A stretch of 64,000 bases of DNA from Vandiemenella viatica (GCA_031002005.1 CM061918.1:62592531-62656530), one strand, 5' to 3'. Numbered from the stretch's first letter, positions 22,303 to 32,650 are shown. A program made the numbers and translations. Notes: a model not told the origin generated them from the letters alone.

Positions 22303-22483
22303 AAACTAGCGTTGTGGTCATTTGGCTTCCGGTATTCGGGAGGACGCGGAGTCGATACCCGGTCTGGGCAGCCTGGTTTCAGTTTTTATGGATTTCCCAA
22401 TCGCTCCAGGCGAATAGCAGGTCATGGTCAAATTCATTCCGTTCCTTGGCCACACTATTATCGACATAGCAGTCATAAAACTT
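22303..22483 (+). repeat. SINE A copy, degraded
   Basis: TATTCGGGAGGACGCGGAG, a decayed B box GAGTCGATACCC, TTTCCCAATCGCTCCAGGCG and ATTCCGTTCCTTGGCC are recognisable. The tail is lost or merges into the next sequence. Confidence 0.7.
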
Positions 22484-22545
22484 TCGATCACCCCAAACTT
22501 TCCGTCATTGACAATTAAAACAGGTACATGCGACGTGGAGGCATC

Positions 22546-22891
22546 CATAAATTACGTGAGGTCAAATGGGGGAGGGGGGGGGTCTACAGAAATCTCACGT
22601 AAGGATTTGAAAAAAAAAAATTCGGGTAGTAGAGCTAAAAAAAAGTCTACAAATTGCGCGAAAAGCGATTTTACGGAGAAATTTCGTCGAAAAAACGAAT
22701 TTTGCAGGGTGAGACCTAAAAAAAAAAGGTCTCAAAAAGTTTCAAGGGCTATATTTGGGGGGGGGAGGGGTTCTCACGGACCAGATCTCACCAGAGGGGG
22801 GGGGGGCCGGGGAAATCTCACCAGAGAGGAAGGGGGGGGGGGGGTCCGGAAATCTGGAAAAACACCTCACGTAATTTATGGATGCCCCCTA
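22546..22891. mobile_element. MITE G copy, best-preserved ends
   Basis: Left end AGGCATCCATAAATTACGTG and right end CACGTAATTTATGGATGCCC are near-perfect inverse copies. The interior has G-tracts of 7-12, AATCTCACG repeated, and TAGAGCTAAAAAAAAGTC followed by TACAAATTGCGCG. Useful as the family reference. A long frame across it is an effect of the repeats. Confidence 0.8.
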
Positions 22892-23114
22892 AGTGGTCCA
22901 CTTGAAAAATATTCAATACATCCTTACTGCTCTGTATCACAGCCACCAAACAAGCAAAAATGTTGTGGAACTGTACCAATTACGAAGAGCAATGTCGCAT
23001 TACGCATACCAATGATTCATCACACATCCAAAATCTGTTGTTTGTTGATATTGAACCCTCAGTCATAAATAGGCGAAAGGAATCCTGCAGATAGGTTTAC
23101 GACTAGATTTTCAC

Positions 23115-23345
23115 ACAGTGCCGGACCTAGGGGAGGGGGTGAGGTGGTAAGGGCAAACAGGGGCACTTTCCCCGGGCGGCAACTTCGAGGGGGCGACTTT
23201 TTTTTAGCTCCACTATTACACCGGGCGGCAACAGTGGGTTAATGGGGAAGGTTACACAATGGGGGCGACAAAATAATGTTCGAAGAGATGGCGCTCTCAT
23301 AGTTTTTGCCCGGCTAGAAGAATTTCTTAGATCCGCCACTGTTTT
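23115..23345. mobile_element. MITE H (G-rich, GCCGGACCTAG end)
   Basis: Left end GCCGGACCTAGGGGAGGG and right end TTAGATCCGCCACTG; interior CGGGCGGCAAC occurs twice with GGGGGCGAC blocks, and CTTTTTTTTAGCTCCACTA is the inverse of the AGAGCTAAAAAAAAG motif found in MITEs F and G. The ends resemble hAT-type MITE termini. No clear TSD. Confidence 0.55.
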
Positions 23346-23706
23346 CACAATCCTACTTTCGTGTCTCCATAAATTCCTTCTATACAACTTTATATCAAGA
23401 TATTTGCTTGTCCCTGATTAGGAAATGTGGGTGGTTTTTACATGGCTGACGTCTAGAACCTGAGTGCAGTCTCTGAAGGTTGCGTTGCTTTCTCCTCAGC
23501 CGCAGACTGTCAACAAACGGGGCCGCAGGCTCACAATCCACGGCACTCCACGCTCACTCCCACCTCGGAGCTTGTTAGTCTTCTGCAGTATAAATATCGT
23601 ACTCCAGCTGTCCATAGGATCATTTAGTGATACATCATGTTATCAGCTTTCCGCAAAAAAACTTTCATTAATTCTCTTAAATAATAAACTAAACAGTATG
23701 GTCTTG

Positions 23707-23950
23707 TTTTTCTTTTTCTTTTTAACTGCTTAACGTCTCTCAACAGTGAGGTATTTAGAGACGGGAAAGGCTGGGGGGCAAGGAATGGGAAGGAATTCGG
23801 TCATGGCCTTTTGAAGGAAGCATCTCGGCTTTTGCCTGGAGTGATTTGGAAAACCATGGAAAACCCAAATCTGGATACCCGGACGAAGATTCGAACCACC
23901 GTCCTCCCGAATGCAAGGCCAGAACGCTAACCGTTACACCACCACGCTCG
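23707..23950 (-). repeat. SINE A2 copy
   Basis: Subfamily A2 differs from A in the tail block: ACGTCTCTCAACAGTGAGG followed by TTTAGAGACGGGAAAGG, in place of GCCTCGTCGACGTCGAGG. The rest (GGAATTCGGTCATGGCC, TGGAGTGATTTGGAAAACC, B-box complement, CGTTACACCACCACGCTCGG) is shared. On the sense strand the head contains TGGTGTAACGG, a perfect pol III A box. Confidence 0.9.
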
Positions 23951-24250
23951 GTTTGTTCTTCTTCACCGCTTCTTCCCAGCATTTTGGGATCGCCTGCCTT
24001 TGATGAGTTCTACTCGTCGTTGGCATGGTCGAATTTGGAACATGCCCTTTTTATGCCTACTGTCAGACCGTACTGCTTTCTACTGGCGGAAGAGTTGCCA
24101 TCTGTCCGCGAAATGCGGAACTGTGGTCTGTGTGCGATAATTTTTTTGTTTGTGAAAAGTACAGTTTATGAGGCGGAGAAGGGGGACCTTGATAGTTGCA
24201 GAAAACCACCTAAAAACTGCAGTCAGAAGGGAGCGTTAATAAACAACGGG
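23951..24250 (+). repeat. Repeat C, longest copy
   Basis: Continuous copy linking the two halves seen elsewhere: TTCTTCTTCACCGCTTC, GGCATGGTCGAATTTGG, then TTTTTTTGTTTGTGAAAAG, AGTTTATGAGGCGGAG, AAAACCACCTAAAAAC and TGCAGTCAGAAGGG. It shows that the pieces at 7,886-8,030 and 9,116-9,360 were once one repeat. Confidence 0.65.
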
Positions 24251-24259
24251 GCTCGGTAT

Positions 24260-24360
24260 AAGGGGGGGGGGGGGTAAGGGTAGAGTAGAAAGTTAGGCTA
24301 GGCTACGGTGGGGGGAGGGAGACGGTTTTGAGCCAAGCCACGTAGCTTTTCATTCTTATT
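24260..24360. mobile_element. MITE I, left end (interrupted)
   Basis: GGTGGGGGGAGGGAGACGG, GAGCCAAGCCACGTAGC and TTTTCATTC match 5,730-5,770. The sequence then changes abruptly to the satellite-bearing element; the MITE resumes at 29,206 with TTGTCACAG, matching TTGTGACAG at 5,780. Confidence 0.75.
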
Positions 24361-24576
24361 ACTAGCTGTTACCCGCGACTTCGTACGCGTGGACTTGGAG
24401 TTTCATTGCCAGAATTAGATATAGAAAACTGTTAGTAAGATTTGTCCCAAACAACACCGAGTCGACATAATATGATGGAAAGCCATCATTATATCATCCT
24501 ATCGTCTAATATGTCTCATGAAGAGAATCAATTTCACAACATATTTAAAAACAGAAAAGTAAGCGAAGGTGCGGGG

Positions 24577-24607
24577 ATGTGTGTGTGTGTGTGGGGGGGG
24601 GGGGGGG
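24577..24607 (+). repeat. GT/G microsatellite
   Basis: GT dinucleotides followed by a run of 15 G. A polymerase slippage site of no coding value. Confidence 0.9.
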
Positions 24608-25149
24608 TTAACTGATGGCAGCTTTATTTCAGCTTGGTTTTTTCTTCTTTATTCAACATGAGCATCTGAATCTTATAATCTAATAGCAGCACATTGTCTT
24701 CTAGACCTGCACCTTAGGCCAGGTTTACGTCCGCAAGGCATGTCAAAAAGGAAGACAAATTGGTGCCAGAAACTTTTATACAGACACAAATGAATAGTAC
24801 AGTGCAGAGCAAATTGACTTCTATACTAAATAATAAGTTTTGTTTCTTATCGAAATTTATTAACAAATCAAACACTAACAGACTGCGCGACTGAGCAACC
24901 AACGTAACATTACAGACTAACACACGAATCTGTCTGTCTTTCATCATTCGATAAGTTCTTAAAATTTCGTGACTAAAACTGTTATTCATACCGAAAAAAT
25001 GTCCTTTGTCCGTCCTACACTATTTCATTGTTAAATTCCATCAATATTGATATAGCCATTTAGTCGTCAAAACGTAACAAAAAGACAGAAACTTACTTCC
25101 ACAATTATAATATAATAGTTGGTACCCACAAATTCGTTCGTGATTGTAA

Positions 25150-28100
25150 AGTATTCATATTGACAGCTGTAGACATCTAACCACCATAGTGCACAATGGG
25201 AGACTCGATACTATTACCACACACAAATACCAGTCTTCTGCGCTATATAGTTCCGGCAGCAAAGTAAAATTTACGGATACACACAAGTCTTTGGATGAAA
25301 TACGAAAATATTCATGATCGACCAATTTCAAACACCATATCTCACACGCTCCCACAGTTACCGAATTTCGGCCAACGTTGAGATCGATGGGTGACTCTGT
25401 GTTACTACCACACAAAAACGCAGGTGATAGTTTTCACTCAAAAGTGATACACCGAGACACATGCGTCTTTGGCTGAAATATGAAATTGCCGCAGGTCGAC
25501 CATTTTCATCCCCCATATCTTCCACACCCCCATAGCTACAGACATCTAACAACCATAGTGCACGACAACAGACACGATTCTACCACCCCACATAAACACC
25601 AATGCTCTATGCTATGTAGTTGTGGCAGAAACGATAAATCTGCAGAGACACATGCCTTTCGTCGAAATACGAAAATATCCTTGGTCGGCCACTTACAACC
25701 ACCATATCTAACAGCAGTACCAAAGTTTCTGAAATTCGGCCGCTGTTGTGATCGAAAGGTGACTCTGTGCTACTACTACACACAAACGCCAGTTATCTGT
25801 GATCTATAGTTTTCGCTGAAAAGTGATACACCATGACACTTTTGTCTTTGGCAGAAGTATGAAATTGCCACAGGTCGACCACTTTCAACCCCCATATCTC
25901 CCACACCCCCATAGCTACCGACATCTAAGAACCATAGTGCACTACATGAGATACGATTCTACTACCAAACACAAACACCAATGCTCTATGCTATGTAGTT
26001 GTGGCAGAAAAGTGACATATGCGGAAACAGTCGAAATACGAAAATATCCTTGGTCGGCCACTTACAACCACCATATCTACCACAGTACCACAGTTTCTGA
26101 AAATCAGGCCGCTGTTGTGATCGAAAGGTGACTCTGTGCTACTACTACACACAAACGCCAGTTATCTGTGATCTATAGTTTTCGCTGAAAAGTGATACAC
26201 CATGACACTTTTGTCTTTAGCAGAAGTATGAAATTGCCACAGGTCGACCACTTTCAACCCCCAGTTTCTCCCACACCCCCATAGCTACCTGACATCTAAC
26301 AACCATAGTGCACTACATGAGATACTGATTCTACTACCAAACACAAACACCAATGCTCTAGTGCTATGTAGTTGTGGCAGAAAAGTGACATATGCGGAAA
26401 CAGTCGAAATACGAAAATATCCTTGGTCGGCCACTTGCAACCACCATATCTACCACAGTACCACAGTTTCTGAAAATCGGCCGCTGTTGTGATCGAAAGG
26501 TGACTTTCTGCTACTACTACACACAAACGCCAGTTATCTGTGATCTATAGTTTTCGCTGAAAAGTGATACACCATGACACTTTTGTCTTTGGCAGAAGTA
26601 TGAAATTGCCACAGGTTCGATCACTTTCAACCCCCATATCTCCCACACCCCCATAGCTACCGACATCTAACAACCATAGTGCACTACATGAGATACGATT
26701 CTACTACCAAACACAAACACCAATGCTCTATGCTATGTAGTTGTGGCAGAAAAGTGACATATGCGGAAACAGTCGAAATACGAAAATATCCTTGGTCGGC
26801 CACTTAGCAACCACCATATCTACCACAGTACCACAGTTTCTGAAAATCGGCCGCTGTTGTGATCGAAAGGTGACTCTGTGCTACTACTACACACAAACGC
26901 CAGTTATCTGTGATCTATAGTTTTCGCTGAAAAGTGATACACCATGACACTTTTGTCTTTAGCAGAAGTATGAAATTGCCACAGGTCGACCACTTTCAAC
27001 CCCCATATCTCCCACACCCCCATAGCTACCGACATCTAACAACCATAGTGCACTACATGAGATACGATTCTACTACCAAACACAAACACCAATGCTCTAT
27101 GCTATGTAGTTGTGGCAGAAAAGTGACATATGCGGAAACAGTCGAAATACGAAAATATCCTTGGTCGGCCACTTACAACCACCATATCTACCACAGTACC
27201 ACAGTTTCTGAAAATCGGCCGCTGTTGTGATCGAAAGGTGACTCTGTGCTACTACTACACACAAACGCCAGTTATCTGTGATCTATAGTTTTCGCTGAAA
27301 AGTGATACACCATGACACTTTTGTCTTTGGCAGAAGTATGAAATTGCCACAGGTCGACCACTTTCAACCCCCATATCTCCCACACCCCCATAGCTACCGA
27401 CATCTAACAACCATAGTGCACTACATGAGATACGATTCTACTACCAAACACAAACACCAATGCTCTATGCTATGTAGTTGTGGCAGAAAAGTGACATATG
27501 CGGAAACAGTCGAAATACGAAAATATCCTTGGTCGGCCACTTGCAACCACCATATCTACCACAGTACCACAGTTTCTGAAAATCAGGCCGCTGTTGTGAT
27601 CGAAAGGTGACTCTTTGCTACTACTACACACAAACGCCAGTTATCTGTGATCTATAGTTTTCGCTGAAAAGTGATACACCATGACACTTTTGTCTTTAGG
27701 CAGAAGTATGAAATTGCCACAGGTCGACCACTTTCAACCCCCATTATCTCCCACACCCCCATAGCTACCGACATCTAACAACCATAGTGCACTACATGAG
27801 ATACTGATTCTACTACCAAACACAAACACCAATGCTCTATGCTATGTAGTTGTGGCAGAAAAGTGACATATGCGGAAACAGTCGAAATACGAAAATATCC
27901 TTGGTCGGCCACTTGCAACCACCATATCTACCACAGTACCACAGTTTCTGAAATCGGCCGCTGTTGTGATCGAAAGGTGACTTTCTGCTACTACTACACA
28001 CAAACGCCAGTTATCTGTGATCTATAGTTTTCGCTGAAAAGTGATACACCATGACACTTTTGTCTTTGGCAGAAGTATGAAAATTGCCACAGGTCGACCA

Positions 28101-29185
28101 CTTTCAACCCCCATATCTCCCACACCCCCATAGCTACCGACATCTAAGAACCATAGTGCACTACAGTGAGATACGATTCTACTACCAAACACAAACACCA
28201 ATGCTCTATGCTATGTAGTTGTGGCAGAAAAGTGACATATGCGGAAACAGTCGAAATACGAAAATATCCTTGGTCGGCCACTTGCAACCACCATATCTAC
28301 CACAGTACCACAGTTTCTGAAAATCGGCCGCTGTTGTGATCGAAAGGTGACTTTCTGCTACTACTACACACAAACGCCAGTTATCTGTGATCTATAGTTT
28401 TCGCTGAAAAGTGATACACCATGACACTTTTGTCTTTAGCAGAAGTATGAAATTGCCACAGGTTGACCACTTTCAACCCCCATATCTCCCACACCCCCAT
28501 AGCTACCGACATCTAAGAACCATAGTGCACTACGTGAGATACGATTCTACTACCAAACACAAACACCAATGCTCTATGCTATGTAGTTGTGGCAGAAAAG
28601 TGACATATGTGGAAACAGTCGAAATACGAAAATATCCTTGGTCGGCCACTTGCAACCACCATATCTACCACAGTACCACAGTTTCTGAAAATCGGCCGCT
28701 GTTGTGATCGAAAGGTGACTTTCTGCTACTACTACACACAAACGCCAGTTATCTGTGATCTATAGTTTTCGCTGAAAAGTGATACACCATGACACTTTTG
28801 TCTTTGGCAGAAGTATGAAATTGCCACAGGTCGACCACTTTCAACCCCCATATCTCCCACACCCCCATAGCTACCGACATCTAACAACCATAGTGCACGA
28901 CAGGAAATAAGATTCTACTACCACACACAAACACCAAAGCTCTATGTTATGTAGTTGTGGCAGGAAAGAGAAGTATACGGAGATTCGAATTTTTGGTCGA
29001 AATATGAAAACGCCCTGCACTGACCAACTTTAATCATTATATCTCCCACATCCCCACAGCTTTCGGCATTCGGCCAACGTTGTGCACGACAGGAAACTCC
29101 ATGCTACTTCCACCCACAAACATCAGTGATCTGTGCTAGGTAGTGGTGGCTGAAAAGTGAAATATAGGAAAAAACACGTCTATTT
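25150..29185 (+). repeat. Satellite array, about 370-bp dimeric units
   Basis: The anchor GACACTTTTGTCTT recurs at 25,834, 26,204, 26,576, 26,946, 27,314, 27,683, 28,053, 28,423 and 28,791, spacing 368-372. Each unit has two related halves of about 185 bp: one with TATGAAATTGCCACAGG, CCACTTTCAACCCCCATATC and AGTTGTGGCAGAAAAGTGA; the other with TACGAAAATATCCTTGG, CCACTTACAACCACCATATC and AGTTTTCGCTGAAAAGTGA. Central units are nearly identical; the outer ones (25,150-25,830 and 28,890-29,185) are much more diverged. Open frames of about 100 codons recur once per unit but have no coding character. Confidence 0.95.
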
Positions 29186-29205
29186 TTATATATATATAAG
29201 ATTTG

Positions 29206-29707
29206 TCACAGTCAGAATAAGATACTTTTTTTTATTTATTGCTTTACGCCTCGTCGACGGCTAAAGGTCATTAGAGGCGGGATGGGACTGGGGACAAGGA
29301 ACTGGGAAGGAATTCATCCATGGCCTTTTTGAAGGAGTGATTTGGGGAAACCATGGAAATCCCAAACCTAGAGGCCCGGAAGGGGATTCGAACCGGCGTC
29401 CTCCCGAATGCGAGGCCAGAACGTTAACCGTTCACACACCAAGCTCGGGGAATAAGATACATAACACACAACAACTTGTGAATATTTATTTCCGTCATTT
29501 AATTAGCTCCGTATGTAGTTTACGATACTCTGAGAAGAAAAAACAGAATAAATTTCTTCTGGAATCAATAGGGAAAAAAGCTACTTGCCACGCGGAGGAA
29601 GGGGGGGTATAGAGGTAAAAGCCACGTCAGGCTAGTGGAACGGAACGGGGAGAGGGGAGGAGGTTTACAAGGGGTCGAAATGAAGCTACTTAGTTTATGG
29701 ACGCTCC
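29206..29707. mobile_element. MITE I, right part (with a SINE inside)
   Basis: TTGTCACAG, AATAAGATACATAACACAC, CATTTAATTAGCTCCG, AAAGCCACGTCAGGCTAG and the end TAGTTTATGGACGCTCCC follow the order of MITE I at 5,780-6,730. It is shorter than that copy, with an internal deletion, and is interrupted by the SINE at 29,227-29,449. Confidence 0.7.
29227..29449 (-). repeat. SINE A with 11-bp TSD
   Basis: Reverse copy from the T-tract to AAGCTCGG. The 11-bp direct repeat GAATAAGATAC occurs at 29,216-29,226 and 29,450-29,460, the duplication left by LINE-type target-primed insertion. About 20 bp of the GCATCCCGGCATTCGCC region is deleted. Confidence 0.95.
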
Positions 29708-29795
29708 CAAACCTCTGGTTCGCGCGGGCCCGGGCTCATGCTCCGTCCCGTTGTACCTTCCCGATCCAGCGCACTGGCGGGTCAATAAATTGAAA
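29700..29795 (+). repeat. Repeat C, 3' fragment
   Basis: GGCTCATGCTCCGTCCCG, TTGTACCTTCCCGATCCAG and CGCACTGGCGGGTCAATAAA match the end of the copies at 1,340-1,405 and 9,280-9,350. The next 710 bp (29,796-30,507) show nothing recognised. Confidence 0.55.
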
Positions 29796-30507
29796 GTATC
29801 GAGGGATTGGTTAATTTGTTAGAGGATGAAATAGAAGATGGAAAGGAATGGAGAGGAAGACAAAGTTTAGAATGTAGAAAGCGGTAAGGAGAAAAGCAAA
29901 CAGTTCTTGAGGAAACTGAACTGTAAATGGCTGCCAAATAGATTACAGACATTTTAAACAAAGTGAAATCTCTCCTCCCGATGTTGGAACGAGAGTCTTC
30001 TTATCCACTAGCAGTAAGCTCAACCACGTATTTCATCACAGCGCCTGCTCCAAGATAACGCAATCTCTGTTTGGCAATGTAAGAAAAAAGAAAAAACACA
30101 CGAAGCGGTTGATATATATCTGACCAGCACCATTTCTGTTCGAAGATAAAAAAATATCAACCCTCGCATTCACAAAATATATTATAGAAAGGTAAAGATA
30201 ATAATGCTTATTTGACTGACTGCATTATAATTCCTGTACTGTAAAATTCTTCTAGATACTGGTATTCTGAGCAGATAGTGAAAATAAATATGGAAGCAAA
30301 CGCTAAGGAGGAAACTGAGATTCCATAGTAAAGGAAATTGCGATTCCTTAATTACAAACAATATGTGGTGACAATTACCAACATGAAGAATTTTACTGCA
30401 CATCCTAACTTTAACAGATTAAAAACTATCAAACGTGATTACTTTTACAGGAACAAATGAAACACTGTCAAGGGGAGATGTCTGTAGAGAAAGATGCAAC
30501 AATTGTC

Positions 30508-30672
30508 GCTTCCAGATTTGGGTTTTCCATGGTTTCCCAAATCACTCCAGGCAAATGCCGGGATGCTTCCTTAAAAAGGCCATGGCCGAATTCCTTCCCA
30601 TTCCTTGCCCCCATTCTTTCCCGTCTCTAAAGACCTCGCTGTTGAGAGACGTAAAGCAGTTTAAAAAAAATT
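30508..30672 (+). repeat. SINE A2, 5'-truncated
   Basis: Starts in the body (CCAGATTTGGGTTTTCC), passes GGCCATGGCCGAATTCC and ends in the A2 tail block AAGACCTCGCTGTTGAGAG, ACGTAAAGCAG and an A-run. The tRNA-like head with the pol III boxes is missing. Confidence 0.9.
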
Positions 30673-30769
30673 GTAACTTTGTTGTTGGCCATGTTCCGCA
30701 GTTGTTGCATAAATGTTTTTGAATACAAATCCGTCTTCTAACAACTGTTTTTATTATTCACTTTCATCT

Positions 30770-30815
30770 ACCACAAGCGTTTCGCCCTTCTGAACTGGGG
30801 CATCGTCAGTGGCTA
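30770..30815 (-). ncRNA. Hammerhead-ribozyme-like core, left arm
   Basis: On the minus strand: CTGACGA (matches the core CUGANGA), stem II GCCC...GGGC, then GAAAC. The cleavage position expected after GAAAC and a tiny stem III reads TTG rather than the usual GUC/NUH, so this copy may be inactive. Confidence 0.5.
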
Positions 30816-31217
30816 TAAATAACATTTGCGTATGCGATTAAGTCCATTAATTGTATACATTTATTCATATTGTAGTATTGTAACGTCTGTAGGTTCAGTA
30901 GCCTATGCTATAATTATTCTATATATCGTTTTCATAGTATCTGTGTTCAAACATAAATTCACTTCTTAATACTAAATTACAAGCTAGCCACCACGATTTT
31001 TAGTAAGCAGAGTTTATGTACATAAAGGTTGTAACCATACAGATAATTTAATATTAAGAAGTGAATAATGTTTGAACACAGATACTATGGAAACAATATA
31101 TAGAATAATTATAGTAGACTGAACCTACAGATGTTACAATACTACAATATGAATATTTGTATATAATTAATGTACTTGATCGCATACACAAATATAATCA
31201 TAATATTATGTTATTTA

Positions 31218-31265
31218 TATCCACTGACGATGCCCACTCCAGAAGGGCGAAACGCGTCTGGTAGA
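31218..31265 (+). ncRNA. Hammerhead-ribozyme-like core, right arm
   Basis: CTGACGA at 31,224-31,230, stem II GCCC (31,232-31,235) with GGGC (31,245-31,248) around a 9-base loop, GAAA at 31,249-31,252, then C-GC-GTC (31,253-31,258), the usual cleavage triplet, followed by TGG, which can pair with CCA just before the core (stem I). The very short stem III is typical of the minimal hammerheads reported in Penelope-like elements. Activity is not shown by sequence alone. Confidence 0.6.
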
Positions 31266-31319
31266 TGAAAGTTAATAATAAAAACAGTTGTTAGAAGACG
31301 GATTTTTATTCAAAAACAT

Positions 31320-31736
31320 CTTTGCATAATAGTTTGTACGTGAAATTCTGCATTGATGTGCTGTCGGAAGGAATGACGCAACACGTGAACCCTACAGACG
31401 TCATCCTACTGGTGCGATTATCAAGAGATATGCTACATGAGCAATAGTTTTTGCTTGTCACCGTAGTCTTCATATAATACAGAGACAGCTGTTTTAATAG
31501 CGGATTCGTCACAAAGTTCCCACCGAGCAGACGCGGTTGATGAAACTGCGCGAGCAGGTTCAAAGGTCACACCATGACGATGCACAGCTGCTAATTGATA
31601 CCCGTGATGAAGCAGAACTGGTGTTCGGCATGATCCTAGAACAGCTATTCAAGATCATTGTTTCCAGGCGAAGGGCAGAATGGTTCGTAATTACTGGACA
31701 CGGCAAATTTCGCCTCAGTTCGTTTGATTGTTTAAG
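31320..31736. other. No recognised feature
   Basis: Two overlapping open frames on opposite strands (31,306-31,563 minus and 31,537-31,767 plus) show no domain I recognise. Confidence 0.4.
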
Positions 31737-32131
31737 GGGCGGCTATAAATTACGTGAGGTGAAATAGGAGGGGGGAGGGGGGGGGTTCGGCGAAATCTCA
31801 CCAATGGGGGAGTCTACGGAAATCTCACGAGAGGTTTTTGAAAAATTGTTGGACTGTGGAGCTAAAAAAAAGTCTACAAATGACGCGAAACTCGACTTTA
31901 GGGTGGGGATTTGGTCCAAAAACCGCCCTTGGAAGCCTGAGACCTAAAAAAAAAAAAGTTTACAAAAGATGCGGGGTAGATTAGAAGGGGAGAGGGGTCT
32001 CCATCAAAATCTCACGTCAGTTTATGAGGGGGGCGGTCCGACCAGATCTTACGAAATCTCATCAGAAAGAGGGGGGGGGGGGTTTCGGAATTCCGTAAAA
32101 TCACCTCACGTCATTAAAGGACGCCCCCAAA
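31737..32131. mobile_element. MITE G copy
   Basis: Left end GGGCGGCTATAAATTACGTG, right end CACCTCACGTCATTAAAGG then ACGCCCCC. The interior has G-tracts, AATCTCACC/G blocks, GGAGCTAAAAAAAAGTCTAC and a second ACCTAAAAAAAAAAAG. Confidence 0.8.
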
Positions 32132-32201
32132 GACGGTGGGAAGAGACATGGCATAATAACATAATTTCGACACTGTTTTACAGCAGCTGGTTGCGGAAAT
32201 C

Positions 32202-32324
32202 ATTTTTTTATGGCTTTAGGCCTCGTTGAAGTCTGGGTCACTACGGGAAAGAATGGGGTGGGAACCAGTAACGGGAAGGATGGCCTTTTGAATGAACCAT
32301 CCCGGCATTCGCTTCGAGTGATTG
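32202..32324 (-). repeat. SINE A, tail half (host of a SINE A2)
   Basis: TTTTTTATGGCTTTAGGCC, GAACCATCCCGGCATTCGC and TCGAGTGATTG, then interruption. It continues at 32,569. Confidence 0.8.
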
Positions 32325-32558
32325 TTTTTATTTTATTTTATCTGCTTAACGTCTCTCTAACAGCGAGGTCTTTAGAGACGGGAAAGGATGGTGGGGAGGG
32401 CGGCAATGAATCGGAAGGAATTCGGCCATGGCCTTTTGAAGGAAACATCCCGGCATTTACCTGGAGTGATTTGGGAAACCATGGAAAACCCAAATCTGGA
32501 TGCCCGGACGGGGATTCGAACCGCGGTCCTCCCGAATGCGAGGCCAGAACGCTAGGTC
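32325..32558 (-). repeat. SINE A2 nested in SINE A, 10-bp TSD
   Basis: Full A2 copy from a T-rich tail through AACGTCTCTCTAACAGCG and the B-box complement to ACGCTAGGT. The direct repeat CGAGTGATTG is at 32,315-32,324 and 32,559-32,568, both inside the host SINE body. The head end is slightly shortened (CACCACGCTCGG lost). Confidence 0.95.
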
Positions 32559-32568
32559 CGAGTGATTG

Positions 32569-32650
32569 CAGGAAACCATGAAAAATCTCAACTTGGATGG
32601 CCGGTCAGATTCGAACCTGCATCATTCCGAATGCGGTGCCATTAGCAAGG
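32569..32650 (-). repeat. SINE A, head half (host)
   Basis: CAGGAAACCATGAAAAATC, GGATGGCCGGTCAGATTCG and AACCTGCATCATTCCGAATG resume the host exactly where 32,324 left off. Sequence 32,651-33,253 beyond shows nothing recognised. Confidence 0.8.

Larger units (their letters stand above)
24361..29205. mobile_element. 4.8-kb satellite-bearing insertion
   Basis: The insertion begins ACTAGCTGTTACCCGCGAC and TTCGTACGCGTGG, a start I associate with an interspersed repeat common in insect genomes, and ends in TATATATATATAAG, a simple AT tail as in some non-LTR elements. It contains a GT/G microsatellite at 24,577-24,607, a 500-bp AT-rich stretch (24,610-25,140; a minus frame 24,714-24,989 is unrecognised) and the satellite array. 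Inferred to be one unit because it interrupts MITE I at both borders. The TSD is too short to be sure (ATT). Confidence 0.6.
30713..31319. mobile_element. Inverted pair of Penelope-type terminal repeats
   Basis: Two arms, about 30,713-30,978 and 31,047-31,319, are reverse complements around a 68-bp centre. Outer ends are GTTTTTGAATACAAATCCG and its inverse; inner ends contain ATCTGTGTTCAAACAT. Each arm carries the GGGCGAAAC(GC) block seen in terminal repeats of Penelope-like retroelements and a hammerhead-like core (separate entries). No protein remnant lies between the arms. Class assignment rests on the ribozyme-like motif and on a Penelope-like coding remnant elsewhere in the window (61.3-62.2 kb). 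Confidence 0.7.

Noticed and set aside
22424..23068. 214-codon forward frame
   Set aside because: Runs from a SINE A tail across MITE G; the Gly- and Lys-rich content comes from the G-tracts and A-runs.
25480..28707. Recurring frames of about 100 codons, one per satellite unit
   Set aside because: They repeat exactly with the satellite period, are broken by single-base insertions in many units and have no recognisable protein feature.
25150..29185. CRISPR-like array
   Set aside because: The units are about 370-bp contiguous tandem repeats with no unique spacers, in a eukaryotic genome.
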